DNA of 14,788 bases, taken from Nitrososphaeraceae archaeon (GTDB taxonomy: Archaea; Thermoproteota; Nitrososphaeria; Nitrososphaerales; Nitrososphaeraceae). Both the position numbers and the translations under genes were made by a program. Under the pieces are notes generated by a model. That model did no database searches. It was not told the DNA's origin and saw nothing but the letters and a program-made list of their open reading frames with translations. Shown one piece after another: positions 6,230 to 13,635 of the stretch. How positions within the stretch are numbered: position 1 is the stretch's first letter; the number at the start of each line of letters is the position of its first letter. The stretch is taken from assembly GCA_030038695.1 (NCBI GenBank), contig JASHSN010000461.1:1-14788 (forward strand), given 5' to 3'.

Positions 6230-7837
6230 ATGCAGTGGTGGCATCATTTAGTTACTAAATTCATAAAAAGGCATTACGTCATTTCTATGGAATTAACATG
6301 CATAATGGTAATGATAACAATAATCATGTTACCCTGTGATGTGTGTGCAATGACATTAGAATCAATAGGAAATCAAGAAAATGCTGTGGATGCTCCATAC
6401 TACAGATTGCGTCTGTTACAAGGAGCACAAGGATTGAAAAATGGATTAGCCATTAACAATGACACAAACAAAATATATATTGCCAACTCAGGCTCAGATA
6501 ATGTCATTGATATTGATGCCGATTCAGGGAATATGACATACATCCGTGTAGGTAAAGCTCCTTCTTCTATAGCAGTTAATCCTATTACAAATACAATAGA
6601 TGTGACACACAAATACAATGATGAGGTCACTGTAATTGAAGCTGATACTAACAAGAATGAGACGTATCATTTAGGTGCAGGAAATATTCCATTTGCTATA
6701 GCAGTTAATCCTATTACAAATAAAATTTATGTTGCAGAAAAGGGGTTGAATAATGTGACGGAAATCGATGAATTTGGGGATATCTCGAATATTCCCGTAG
6801 GAGGCCATCCTACTTCCATAGCAGTTAATCCTATTACAAACAAAATTTATGTTGTCAACTCAAATTCAGACACTGTCTCCGTAATCGATGGTAATACTAA
6901 TAAGAATGAAACAGAAATTCATGTAGGAAAAACTCCCCAAGCCATAGCAGTTAATCCAAATGAGAATACAATTTATGTCGCCAACTTAGGGCTAGGGGGA
7001 AGCGTGACAGTAATCGATGGCTATACTAATAAAGTCGCTGCTGGGACTACATTTAATATTAATCCCAGTGATTCAGGTCAGATAATATGTAACAAAAGTA
7101 TACAAGCCCCGACTAACCAGTACTTGTATATTGGGCTTGGAACACAGTGCACAGCCTTACCGAATAAGGGTTTTGAGTTTACTAGTTGGGTCGAAGATTC
7201 GGGTCATAATTCAACGAAGATAATAAACGCTTCTACAATTTCGGATTCTCCTTTAAATTCATTTTTAGATATTTTCGGGTTTAAACCAAATGATCCAGCA
7301 GCAACTTTGTATGTCACTAAATCTGGGACTTTTACAGCTAATTTCAAAGCCCTTTCCCCTCCAGTTCCAGCTGCATATTGGATTCCATTATATGGTGTTA
7401 TTGTCAGTACAATAGTTGGATGGTCTATACCAACTATTATTGGATCAATAAGATCAAGGAAACAAGGGCGAAGTCTTGGACAACATCAGAATGAGATTTA
7501 TTCATTATATAGTGCTAGCAAGTTAGAAAAAAATATTACTAAAAGACTTGAGGATCTAAGCACCAACATAAAATACTCACATATAAAGGGGAATATAAGT
7601 AATCAGCAATATGAAGATTTAAAAAATGAGACTTCAATACTTTATGAAGAAATACTCGGACGTAAGATTGATTCTTTGAATAAGGGAATCGGTGATACAG
7701 ATAACGAAAAAATATTAAATGATATTAAAACTGAGATAACAGAAGTATATGCGAAAGGCAAGATAACCGAGACACATTATAATTTGCTGAATAAAAAGAT
7801 TTCAGATTATGAAAAACGTAATACAAAATCGACATGA
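6230..7837 (+). CDS. membrane-anchored YVTN beta-propeller protein
   Basis: The protein has 535 residues. A signal peptide (basic KFIKRH, then hydrophobic about 21-40) precedes about five YVTN-type blades at 60-270, each with an AIAVNPITNKIYV-like strand and a DTVSVIDG-like strand. A Cys287-Cys307 beta domain follows (LPNKGFEFTSW ... SGTFTANF), resembling the short beta-sandwich found in other archaeal surface proteins. A transmembrane helix spans about 382-407 (WIPLYGVIVSTIVGWSIPTI), and RSRK then marks the inner face. The last 125 residues are a charged, coiled-coil-prone cytoplasmic tail. The propeller should therefore face outward and bind protein or glycan, while the tail contacts something inside. 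The start at 6230 is preferred over ATG 6287 because only it gives a positively charged n-region. The ligand is unknown. Confidence 0.9.
   Translation: MQWWHHLVTKFIKRHYVISMELTCIMVMITIIMLPCDVCAMTLESIGNQENAVDAPYYRLRLLQGAQGLKNGLAINNDTNKIYIANSGSDNVIDIDADSGNMTYIRVGKAPSSIAVNPITNTIDVTHKYNDEVTVIEADTNKNETYHLGAGNIPFAIAVNPITNKIYVAEKGLNNVTEIDEFGDISNIPVGGHPTSIAVNPITNKIYVVNSNSDTVSVIDGNTNKNETEIHVGKTPQAIAVNPNENTIYVANLGLGGSVTVIDGYTNKVAAGTTFNINPSDSGQIICNKSIQAPTNQYLYIGLGTQCTALPNKGFEFTSWVEDSGHNSTKIINASTISDSPLNSFLDIFGFKPNDPAATLYVTKSGTFTANFKALSPPVPAAYWIPLYGVIVSTIVGWSIPTIIGSIRSRKQGRSLGQHQNEIYSLYSASKLEKNITKRLEDLSTNIKYSHIKGNISNQQYEDLKNETSILYEEILGRKIDSLNKGIGDTDNEKILNDIKTEITEVYAKGKITETHYNLLNKKISDYEKRNTKST
6569..6960 (+). 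repeat. degenerate direct DNA repeats encoding propeller blades
   Basis: ATAGCAGTTAATCCTATTAC recurs almost perfectly at 6569, 6698 and 6818, with a shorter copy at 6944. The spacings are 129, 120 and 126 bases (40-43 codons), one per blade. DNA identity is higher in this strand than in the rest of the blade, so blade gain or loss by recombination is possible. Confidence 0.75.
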
Positions 7838-7871
7838 TTGTATAGCTCTTAGTTCAAGAGAAAATTGGATC

Positions 7872-7907
7872 TTTTTAGTAGTGCATTAGAAGTCTTTTTC
7901 TCTTTTT
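7872..7907 (+). terminator. T-tract terminator after the beta-propeller gene
   Basis: Three runs of five or so T residues (near 7872, 7894 and 7903) begin about 35 bases after the stop codon, without a hairpin. Such oligo-T tracts terminate archaeal RNA polymerase. The convergent gene ends at 7972 and has its own T-run on the minus strand near 7958-7970. Confidence 0.5.
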
Positions 7908-7971
7908 GTCGATATATTATACTCTCGAAAGTTCCACGTTCAAAAGCCTAGACGTGTCAAAAATAAATCGC

Positions 7972-8526
7972 TCATTTTTTAACAATATTAACTGGTGAAA
8001 CTTCAGAAGGATAAATCTCTGTTCTCTCGTCATAACGATAACCTTGACCTTTAAAAGGTGGACCTAAAGATGCATCATAATTCAGAAGCAAAAAGTACTT
8101 CCCTGGAATCGTTGGAGTGATATAAAATACTCGTGAGTATGGTTTGCCACCAGGCGTAAGCATAACATTGGAAGCATCGATTGTACTGTTAAAAATGTTA
8201 GGGCCCTTAACTGATTCCCTAAGGTGAACTGAGATGTCATGAACATTGATCCATTTCGCGATAGCATAGGTATTGTTCAGATATCGAAGAACGAGGCTCA
8301 CATTCATTGGTTTGTCGATTATCGCCGTGTCAGGATAGGTATACAATACTCGAATACTTGTGAGTTGTTTTGATCCATTAAAATCTGAGATCTTATTGTC
8401 AAAAGTCGCGGCAACAGCTACAGCAGGTCGAAGCATGAGAAAAATAAAAGCGGAAATCAGTATCGAAGCTATACAAAAAGATAGTGTATGTCCCCTGTCA
8501 TTTATCGGTAATATGTGGTTTATCAC
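7972..8526 (-). CDS. exported protein of unknown function
   Basis: A 184-residue protein starting at GTG 8526. Residues 14-40 form a hydrophobic signal/anchor (LSFCIASILISAFIFLMLRP and AVAVAA), probably cleaved after AVAVAA. The rest (41-184) alternates short hydrophobic strands with polar turns (SIRVLYTYPD, MNVSLVLRYL, GKYFLLLNYD) and looks like a single extracellular beta-sandwich domain with several N-x-S/T sequons. There are no cysteines outside the signal. The GTG start is fixed by an in-frame stop shortly upstream and by a TATA element about 30 nt before it. No family is recognised. It is convergent with the beta-propeller gene. Confidence 0.75.
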   Translation of the reverse strand: MINHILPINDRGHTLSFCIASILISAFIFLMLRPAVAVAATFDNKISDFNGSKQLTSIRVLYTYPDTAIIDKPMNVSLVLRYLNNTYAIAKWINVHDISVHLRESVKGPNIFNSTIDASNVMLTPGGKPYSRVFYITPTIPGKYFLLLNYDASLGPPFKGQGYRYDERTEIYPSEVSPVNIVKK

Positions 8527-8551
8527 TCGCAGTGCAGTCTCATGTCGTTTT

Positions 8552-8561
8552 TATTATATAA
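8552..8561 (-). promoter_or_regulatory. TATA element for the exported protein
   Basis: The minus strand carries TTATATAATA 26-35 nt before the GTG start at 8526, the spacing of a leaderless archaeal promoter. It supports the GTG as the true start. Confidence 0.55.
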
Positions 8562-8709
8562 GTATGTCGGGGATATTTCCTACGTTAAAAAGCACAGAAT
8601 TCGAATCAAATTGTATGTTCACGTGTTTCCATTCCTATCAGCAGGTTTAGCTCTAAACAACATGGCTTCCTCTTTTAAATCATGATAATCTCTATTGCAA
8701 AAGCTTTAC

Positions 8710-10179
8710 CTATTTCAATTCTTTAGTTTCAAAAACTTTTTTCAACTGATCTTTAGTTTCTTCGTATCCATCTTGAATTAGCTGCAGGATTGTATTCTTG
8801 GTAAAGTCAAATATCTTATTCGAAATAGTATGACTATCGTTCTTTCGTTCCAAACGAGCAACAAAATCAACGTCTATTTTACCCTTTAGTAAATCTTCAT
8901 ATCTTCCTTGTTTGCGAGTTATAAAAAAGAGACCTTTAGTCCTCTCATTCAATATCTTTCGCATTGCTTCTTTGCTTGCACCATTTTCTTCGGCTAATTT
9001 AAGTAGAGCCCGTGCTAATGTCATCAAATCAGATATAATAACTGCAACATTTTCGTCAAATTCTGTTCTGTCATGATATATGATATCATTTTTTCTATCA
9101 ACGACGGCGTCATAGTCAGAAGGAAGGTATTCTTGCTTAAGTGGATGAAGATTTATTATCCCGAATCTGAGTCTGGGTAAATCACCTTCTACTTTCCTGA
9201 CTCTCTGCCAATAATATTTGTGAGCTAGGACAGTTTGTCTTAATGGTGTATTAGCTAAAAGGCCACCATCCCAGAAAAAGCGCACTTCGTTCCTAGCATC
9301 CGAAGATAAAGCATTGTTCTTGTCGTCAACATTCGTGTTGTCGTCCTGTTCTTCCATGATCATGGTGCGGGTTTCCACATTTAGTCTAGTGTAGTCATAA
9401 TTTATTGGAACCGAACAGCTCGCTAACACGAAATCAGACTTGATACCATCTTCGTATCTTATTACATGTTCAAATCCCTCTTTGTCTTCAGAAACATTGG
9501 CTAAACCATCAGATTTTACTCTTCCATATCTTCCGTATTCTGACTTCCTTGTTCCATCTTCCTTTTCGTAACTATCAAAAACCACGGAAGCACCCTCCTG
9601 TACATCAGCGGCAACTAATAAAAGTCTTGGTTCACCGGATTCGAAGCTTGTAGAGATAGGGAACTTTGCAAACTTCTCCAAGCTTTCTTTTAATGGTTTG
9701 TTGTCGTATATATACCAAGTATTCGATGGATCAAAAAATCGATTGTCTATTAAAGGTGTCTTGGGTACAAATACGTTAGGAACTCCCTTCATAATAAATT
9801 CCTTAGTGCTAAAATATCTTCTGGCGGACTCCCCTGAAGCAATTCGTTCATCTAATCTACGCCAAGAATCCCAATAGTTAGTAAAATGTGGTATGGTATC
9901 AACCCATGATTGTGTTGAAAGATATTTCCAAAACTCAACAAGTTTGTCGCCAGATCCTTCCCATGTTTTATTTTCCTTTACATAGCTTACCAATATAGCC
10001 GCGTTTATCGCGCCTATCGAAGTTCCGGCTACGATATGAAATATTGGTTCGTTTCCCCTCCCTTCTACTTTCAAGTATCGCGAAAGTTCCTCATTGATAT
10101 CTTTGTAGGCACCTGCTTCATATGCACCAAGGGAACCTCCTCCTTGAAATACTAAAGCTCTATGAATACTAGAACTCAT
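8710..10179 (-). CDS. patatin-like phospholipase
   Basis: A 489-residue patatin-family lipid acyl hydrolase. The glycine-rich oxyanion loop is FQGGGSLGAYEAG (Gly13-Gly18), the nucleophile elbow is GTSIG (Ser54), and the catalytic Asp of the Ser-Asp dyad is in FWDGG (Asp304), followed by LLANTPL; the ASCSVPINYD segment before it is also typical. Between the motifs lies a long insertion (about 65-250), and after residue 335 a charged helical tail ends in an amphipathic KDQLKKVFETKELK. No signal peptide is present, so a cytoplasmic or peripheral membrane location is likely. The ATG at 10179 begins directly with the first beta-strand (ALVFQGGG), as usual for the family. Substrate and partner are unknown; no nucleotide-signalling synthase is nearby, so a CBASS-type effector role is not supported. 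Confidence 0.93.
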   Translation of the reverse strand: MSSSIHRALVFQGGGSLGAYEAGAYKDINEELSRYLKVEGRGNEPIFHIVAGTSIGAINAAILVSYVKENKTWEGSGDKLVEFWKYLSTQSWVDTIPHFTNYWDSWRRLDERIASGESARRYFSTKEFIMKGVPNVFVPKTPLIDNRFFDPSNTWYIYDNKPLKESLEKFAKFPISTSFESGEPRLLLVAADVQEGASVVFDSYEKEDGTRKSEYGRYGRVKSDGLANVSEDKEGFEHVIRYEDGIKSDFVLASCSVPINYDYTRLNVETRTMIMEEQDDNTNVDDKNNALSSDARNEVRFFWDGGLLANTPLRQTVLAHKYYWQRVRKVEGDLPRLRFGIINLHPLKQEYLPSDYDAVVDRKNDIIYHDRTEFDENVAVIISDLMTLARALLKLAEENGASKEAMRKILNERTKGLFFITRKQGRYEDLLKGKIDVDFVARLERKNDSHTISNKIFDFTKNTILQLIQDGYEETKDQLKKVFETKELK

Positions 10180-10758
10180 GGTGCATATAACTGTGCGCGG
10201 TATTCTTAATAGTTATGCTGCAGATCTCAAAAATCGCAAGATTTCTGCATTTGCAATAAAGCAACGTCTTATCACAGTAAAGTATTTTTCTGAATACCAC
10301 GATATTAACTCAAGTCGATTTAAACTAAAAGTAAAACTTCACAGAACAGTTAGAAAACAGAAAGAACCTTTATCAAAAGAAGACATTATCGAAATATTAA
10401 ATGTATGTGATAATATTCGATTAAGAACATAAGTAATACTATTAGCATCTACAGGGATGCGTGCCACTGAAGCACTTATCCATTCGTATTAAAGATATAG
10501 ACTTTAATTCGAAGCCTGTCAAGCTTTTTGTGAGACGAATACACCAAAACTAAAGTTGATAGAATCATACTTTTGATGGAAGAACTATCTCAACAATTAA
10601 AATCATGGTTGGATTATGAACATCGAACTAGAAGGGTGTGCCATCAAGACAGACAAAATGGAAAGTGTGCACTGTCAGTACGTTGTAGTATTGAAGCAAA
10701 TGCCTCTATATTAGGAATGGATTTTGAATTAATGACCTTTTTAAGTATCGAAACATAA
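10178..10758 (+). pseudogene. tyrosine recombinase (integrase) remnant with one nonsense and two frameshifts
   Basis: The first frame (from 10178) carries the core-binding domain (SYAADLKNRK ... FSEYHDINSS) and the start of the catalytic domain (KEPLSKEDIIEILN). It meets TAA at 10430-10432, where a Tyr codon is expected before VILLASTGMRATEAL with the first catalytic Arg intact. A shift near 10480 is needed to continue as IRIKDIDFNSKPVKLFV, and another near 10535 to reach YTKTKVDRIILLMEELSQQL and SWLDYEHRTRR. After 10670 similarity ends; the HxxR box and the nucleophilic Tyr are absent. The gene is dead. Its 5' end is also cut, because the ATG lies directly at the junction with the oppositely oriented patatin start. 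Confidence 0.85.
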
Positions 10759-11013
10759 TGACTAAAATATCCCCAAAATACAAAAAACTTGCAGCATATC
10801 CCCCATTTTTGCTTGTTCTTCTTGACCTTGCCGCATGATGTATTTAGCAACTATTGATTGTTGGGTTGTACGTTAGGTGGTTCTGTACTATCATGCCAAA
10901 CAGCTCGTGGTTACGTTAGCGTGGTTATGATTGCAACCACCGCTAATTCCATTAGCAGCGCCTTTTTGGATCCCTTCCGTTTACTTTTTGCTAATAATGT
11001 CATTTCCTGAAAT
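10759..11013. other. gap after the integrase remnant
   Basis: No reading frame here looks coding. It contains one strong inverted repeat (described separately) and otherwise unremarkable AT-rich sequence. It may hold the decayed 3' half of the integrase or an attachment region. Confidence 0.35.
10916..10946. repeat. 11-bp stem inverted repeat with one bulge
   Basis: TTAGCGTGGTT (10916-10926) pairs with AACCACCGCTAA (10935-10946) around an 8-base loop, with one unpaired C. There is no T-tract, so a terminator is less likely than a mobile-element end or a recombinase core-type site left by the adjacent integrase remnant. Confidence 0.45.
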
Positions 11014-11289
11014 CTACCTTCCATTACTCTGCAATTTCGTAGTAAGGGGAGTTAATTCTTGCACACTATTATGAATACGCAGGAAATTCATGCCTTTATC
11101 AGTAGTCTTGAATGTTCTTTCTCCATCAATATATTCTAATAGATCTTTTTTCATAAGAAGTGTCAGGTATTCCCTAGTCATCGCATGGGAAAGATATACA
11201 TCACACATTATTTTCGTCAATCTAATCCTATTGCCGTTAGCACTTTCTAATATTTGAGCAATGATTTCGTTTCTGTCTCTGTACTTCAT
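11014..11289 (-). CDS. small winged-helix transcription regulator
   Basis: A 91-residue protein of the type MKYRDRNEIIAQILESANG, with helix-turn-helix RIRLTKIMCDVYLSHAMTRE, recognition-side helix YLTLLMKKDLLEYI and wing ERTFKTTDKGMNFL. This is the architecture of the winged-helix family very frequent in ammonia-oxidising archaea (Pfam HTH_45-like, from memory). No ligand domain is attached. The ATG lies 24 nt after a perfect TATATAAA, so the message is leaderless. It is divergent from a ribbon-helix-helix gene across a repeat-rich gap, which fits autoregulation. The target genes are unknown. Confidence 0.85.
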   Translation of the reverse strand: MKYRDRNEIIAQILESANGNRIRLTKIMCDVYLSHAMTREYLTLLMKKDLLEYIDGERTFKTTDKGMNFLRIHNSVQELTPLTTKLQSNGR

Positions 11290-11312
11290 ATCTTATATCA
11301 GTATGCACAGAA

Positions 11313-11320
11313 TATATAAA
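11313..11320 (-). promoter_or_regulatory. TATA element for the winged-helix gene
   Basis: On the minus strand TTTATATA lies 24-31 nt before ATG 11289, the classic position for a leaderless archaeal transcript. Confidence 0.65.
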
Positions 11321-11331
11321 CCTATACCTAT

Positions 11332-11369
11332 ATACGGTCATACGGTCGCATATCCACACGTCATGACCG
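11332..11369. repeat. operator-like repeats between two divergent regulators
   Basis: ATACGGTC is repeated in tandem at 11332-11339 and 11340-11347. CGGTCAT at 11335-11341 also finds its exact reverse complement ATGACCG at 11363-11369. The cluster lies just upstream of the winged-helix TATA box, a position suited to a regulator binding site. Confidence 0.45.
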
Positions 11370-11424
11370 GAATAATATTAATATATAAAAACATCTGTAC
11401 GCTCAGATATATGCCAGATAAACC

Positions 11425-11446
11425 ATAAATAAATAAATAAATAAAT
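11425..11446. repeat. ATAA tetranucleotide tract, about 5.5 copies
   Basis: A perfect 22-base microsatellite lies between the candidate operator and the TATA element of the ribbon-helix-helix gene. Changes in copy number would alter the spacing of promoter parts. Confidence 0.8.
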
Positions 11447-11450
11447 ATAT
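11443..11450 (+). promoter_or_regulatory. TATA element for the ribbon-helix-helix gene
   Basis: AAATATAT lies 22-29 nt before ATG 11472, giving a leaderless or near-leaderless transcript. A second candidate (ATATATAA, 11381-11388) would leave a leader of about 60 nt. Confidence 0.45.
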
Positions 11451-11471
11451 CTGTTCGTATCAATATCTTAC

Positions 11472-11633
11472 ATGGAAAGAAATGAAACGATAGATGAAAC
11501 CAAAACTACGGTGATCATCCCCACCGAACTGCTCGATGATTTCAAACATTTGGCTATAGATATGAAAACGACAGTAACTGCGCTTATCGTAGATTCGATG
11601 AGAATCTATCTTAAAGAAATTAAGAAGAAATGA
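11472..11633 (+). CDS. ribbon-helix-helix DNA-binding protein
   Basis: A 53-residue protein. The strand KTTVIIPTELLDDF (11-24) is followed by helix KHLAIDMKTTVTALIVDSMR and a basic tail YLKEIKKK. A TxxTVxIPxEL strand, a short helix, a turn and a second helix form the ribbon-helix-helix fold of CopG/Arc-type repressors, which bind DNA as dimers through the paired beta-strands. The length is normal for the family. No toxin gene follows, so this appears to be a stand-alone regulator rather than an antitoxin. It is divergent from the winged-helix gene, and the gap carries candidate operators. The ATG is supported by the TATA element at 11443. Confidence 0.8.
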   Translation: MERNETIDETKTTVIIPTELLDDFKHLAIDMKTTVTALIVDSMRIYLKEIKKK

Positions 11634-11766
11634 ATCTACATATCCTATTCAATCAATCCAGCGGGTAGTGCGGGACAAGGCGATTCAAGTGCTGGCGGTG
11701 TTGATAACTGTAAGAAAGTGTTATACTTGAAGTTTTTGCTATATGTAATTTTCGATTTATAAATCA

Positions 11767-12246
11767 CTAACCAACGTCAAACGCGCGGGCCGTCACCGTA
11801 TCGTGAAGCGTTGCGTATCTCACCAGCAGGCCGCCGAAGTGGATGAATGCCTCACTGCGTTCGTGCGCGGCTAGAGCCGCCGGTGAAGTCCAATGCTCCA
11901 CGATATAGAACTCCTGATCGTCATCAATACCACGGTAGATGTCGTAACCGAGATTTCCTGATACTCCCCGGGACGCAGAAGCAAGCGCGCGAAACGTCAC
12001 CATGGCATGGTTGACGTGCTCCTTCGGAAAGCGAAAGATCGCGACATGAAAGATCTCGTTGCGGCCGGCTGCTGCACTTGCTTGTGATGATGCGGTACTA
12101 TTCGTTGCAGTAGTCATAGGTTGGGCAAACGTTGTTGGTATACTATTCTTCATCAGATTTAATGATGAAACAGTTCCCAATAGCCCTATCGCTGCTATCA
12201 GTAAGCATGTAATCTTTAACGATATTCTTGTTACATACATTATCAC
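11767..12246 (-). CDS. exported ABM-fold (antibiotic biosynthesis monooxygenase-like) protein
   Basis: A 159-residue product, or 157 if translation starts at the ATG 12240, which the TATA element at 12264 favours over GTG 12246. A signal peptide occupies 1-41 (ending TTFAQ), a Ser/Thr/Ala linker follows to about 60, then a dimeric alpha+beta barrel domain of the ABM family: EIFHVAIFRFPKEHVNHAMV, GNLGYDIYRGIDDDQEFYIV, EHWTSPAALAAHERSEAF. Members of the family include quinone and haem-modifying monooxygenases, but many have no known activity and there are no universal catalytic residues to check. The domain is markedly GC-rich (for example 40 of 60 bases at 11821-11880), whereas the signal-peptide part is AT-rich (21 of 60 at 12181-12240). 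Acquisition of a bacterial domain behind a native signal peptide is inferred. Confidence 0.85.
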   Translation of the reverse strand: MIMYVTRISLKITCLLIAAIGLLGTVSSLNLMKNSIPTTFAQPMTTATNSTASSQASAAAGRNEIFHVAIFRFPKEHVNHAMVTFRALASASRGVSGNLGYDIYRGIDDDQEFYIVEHWTSPAALAAHERSEAFIHFGGLLVRYATLHDTVTARAFDVG

Positions 12247-12263
12247 AAAAACAAGTTTACATG

Positions 12264-12271
12264 CTTATAAA
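12264..12271 (-). promoter_or_regulatory. TATA element for the exported ABM protein
   Basis: On the minus strand TTTATAAG lies 24-31 nt before ATG 12240. It points to a leaderless transcript starting at that ATG instead of at the in-frame GTG six bases earlier. Confidence 0.55.
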
Positions 12272-12301
12272 CAGTAGGTAGGCCATACTTATACTACCGA
12301 A

Positions 12302-12586
12302 TGTTGACCTGAAAGTGTGAAGGCTATGGCGAAGAAGACTGGCTCAAACATAATTCAATACACAGTCCTTGTAGATGCCCGGGAACCAGGTTAGCTAAAA
12401 TTGTTAGGCAAGCTCAACAATATTCTGAATTATTGCTATTATAATAATTACAGTTGTTGAGAGTAGGAGTATTATAAAATATACTAAAAATAGATAAAAA
12501 GATAAAAAGAACTAAAATATAACGCAATATCAGAAAAATAGCCGAAATATACATATGCTACCCGCAAATTACCATTAGTATATATA
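12302..12586. other. intergenic region upstream of the Lrp-like gene
   Basis: Only a 22-codon frame (12326-12394, MAKKTGSNIIQYTVLVDARE) reads well and it is too short to identify; it may be a gene-start scar. An inverted repeat CTCAACAA (12413-12420) / TTGTTGAG (12464-12471) flanks an AT-rich centre. The A-rich stretch 12475-12545 has no coding potential. The TATA-like AAATATAC near 12545 would fit the TTG start at 12587. Confidence 0.35.
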
Positions 12587-13579
12587 TTGCAACAGAGTAG
12601 ACTAGATAATACTGATTTAAAGATTATAAGGCTACTTGCTAAAGACTCTAGAATTCCTTATAACAATATAGCTTCTGTTGTCGGGATAACGTCAAATGCT
12701 ATTAAGGAAAGGATTAACAAAATGGTTTCAAATGGTGTAATACGAAGTTTTGGAGTAATTATAAATCCTGTGATATTTGGATATGAGAAAGAATGTGTTT
12801 TAAGAATTAAGAATATCAATAAAACGATTAATGAACAAGACCTATTCAAAAAGTTAAGCCTTTTAGGGGATATTTTTATCTATGTCAAGCAACTGGAAGA
12901 AGCAGCTGCTTTCTTTTCACTTTTTGTTAGGGCTGGAGCAGAAGATAAGATGGGAATACTGGCTGACTTGTTAAAACCAGCACAGTTAAAGGGTGTCTTT
13001 GGAAGATACAAGCCGGTAAATATGAGAATTCATAATTCTGATCTAGAGATTATGAAATGTTTGTTATTGTCAGATTCTAGAATGCCGGTTGAGGACATCG
13101 CTAAAGAAACTTCACTATCTACAAAGACTGTGGCAAGAAGATTAGAAAAGATGATAGAAAACTCTATTCTGCAATTTACTATTATAACAGACCTATCTTC
13201 CATGCAATTAACAGGCATCATTGAATTTGTAGTATTAATTGACGTTCATGCCTTTTATCATCAAAACATAGTTCAAAGAATATACAATGAAATGCAAGAA
13301 TATCTGTTCCACCCACTTGACGATCCAGTACAATATCCAATAAACTATTCAATCGATTACCAAAAGGAACTTGTTATGGCGTCTTTCTGTTGTGCAAACA
13401 TCTCTACGGTCAACTTAATATTAAGGAAATTAGAATCTTATGATGGAGTTAACACGGTCGAGACATTAACAATAGCTAGTGAAACCAGAATTTATCAGGA
13501 CTGGTTAAAGAGTGAGATTGACAAAAGAATAATTAGTCAAATGCAACAACATGAGAGGCTCCACCCACTGGGTCTATAA
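12587..13579 (+). CDS. double-HTH Lrp/AsnC-like transcription regulator
   Basis: A 330-residue protein with two AsnC-type helix-turn-helix units. The first is at about 6-50 (LDNTDLKIIRLLAKDSRIPY, then IASVVGITSNAIKERINKMV), the second at about 149-195 (HNSDLEIMKCLLLSDSRMPV, then ETSLSTKTVARRLEKMIENS). Each is followed by an alpha/beta region resembling a diverged ligand-sensing domain (about 55-140 and 205-300). Ordinary Lrp proteins are about 150 residues with one HTH, so this is a tandem duplication fused in one chain; the two halves are only distantly similar. The start is TTG, because an in-frame TAG lies just upstream and no ATG precedes the first HTH. Regulated genes are unknown; the neighbours downstream are decayed. 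Confidence 0.9.
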   Translation: MQQSRLDNTDLKIIRLLAKDSRIPYNNIASVVGITSNAIKERINKMVSNGVIRSFGVIINPVIFGYEKECVLRIKNINKTINEQDLFKKLSLLGDIFIYVKQLEEAAAFFSLFVRAGAEDKMGILADLLKPAQLKGVFGRYKPVNMRIHNSDLEIMKCLLLSDSRMPVEDIAKETSLSTKTVARRLEKMIENSILQFTIITDLSSMQLTGIIEFVVLIDVHAFYHQNIVQRIYNEMQEYLFHPLDDPVQYPINYSIDYQKELVMASFCCANISTVNLILRKLESYDGVNTVETLTIASETRIYQDWLKSEIDKRIISQMQQHERLHPLGL

Positions 13580-13635
13580 TTGTAGGAACAACAATAATTA
13601 CGCAAGGATGTACGATTCATCACGGCATATAATTC

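Larger units (their letters stand above)
11393..11457. repeat. ATCTGT(A/T)CG direct repeat and ATCTG/CAGAT palindrome
   Basis: ATCTGTACG (11393-11401) recurs as ATCTGTTCG (11449-11457). The first copy is also half of a perfect inverted repeat ATCTG-6-CAGAT (11393-11408). The second copy overlaps the TATA region of the ribbon-helix-helix gene. Paired short repeats are typical operators for ribbon-helix-helix dimers, so autoregulation is a reasonable inference. Confidence 0.4.

Noticed and set aside
8360..8650. 96-codon plus-strand ORF
   Set aside because: Antisense to the signal-peptide region of the exported protein and crossing its promoter; no recognisable domain.
8710..10179. Patatin as effector of a CBASS-like defence system
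   Set aside because: No nucleotidyltransferase or other signalling gene lies nearby; the neighbours are an exported protein and an integrase scar.
11472..11633. Ribbon-helix-helix protein as antitoxin
   Set aside because: No toxin-like reading frame follows; the next gene is the convergent ABM protein.
12059..12277. 72-codon plus-strand ORF
   Set aside because: Antisense to the ABM signal peptide; hydrophobicity is the mirror of that segment.
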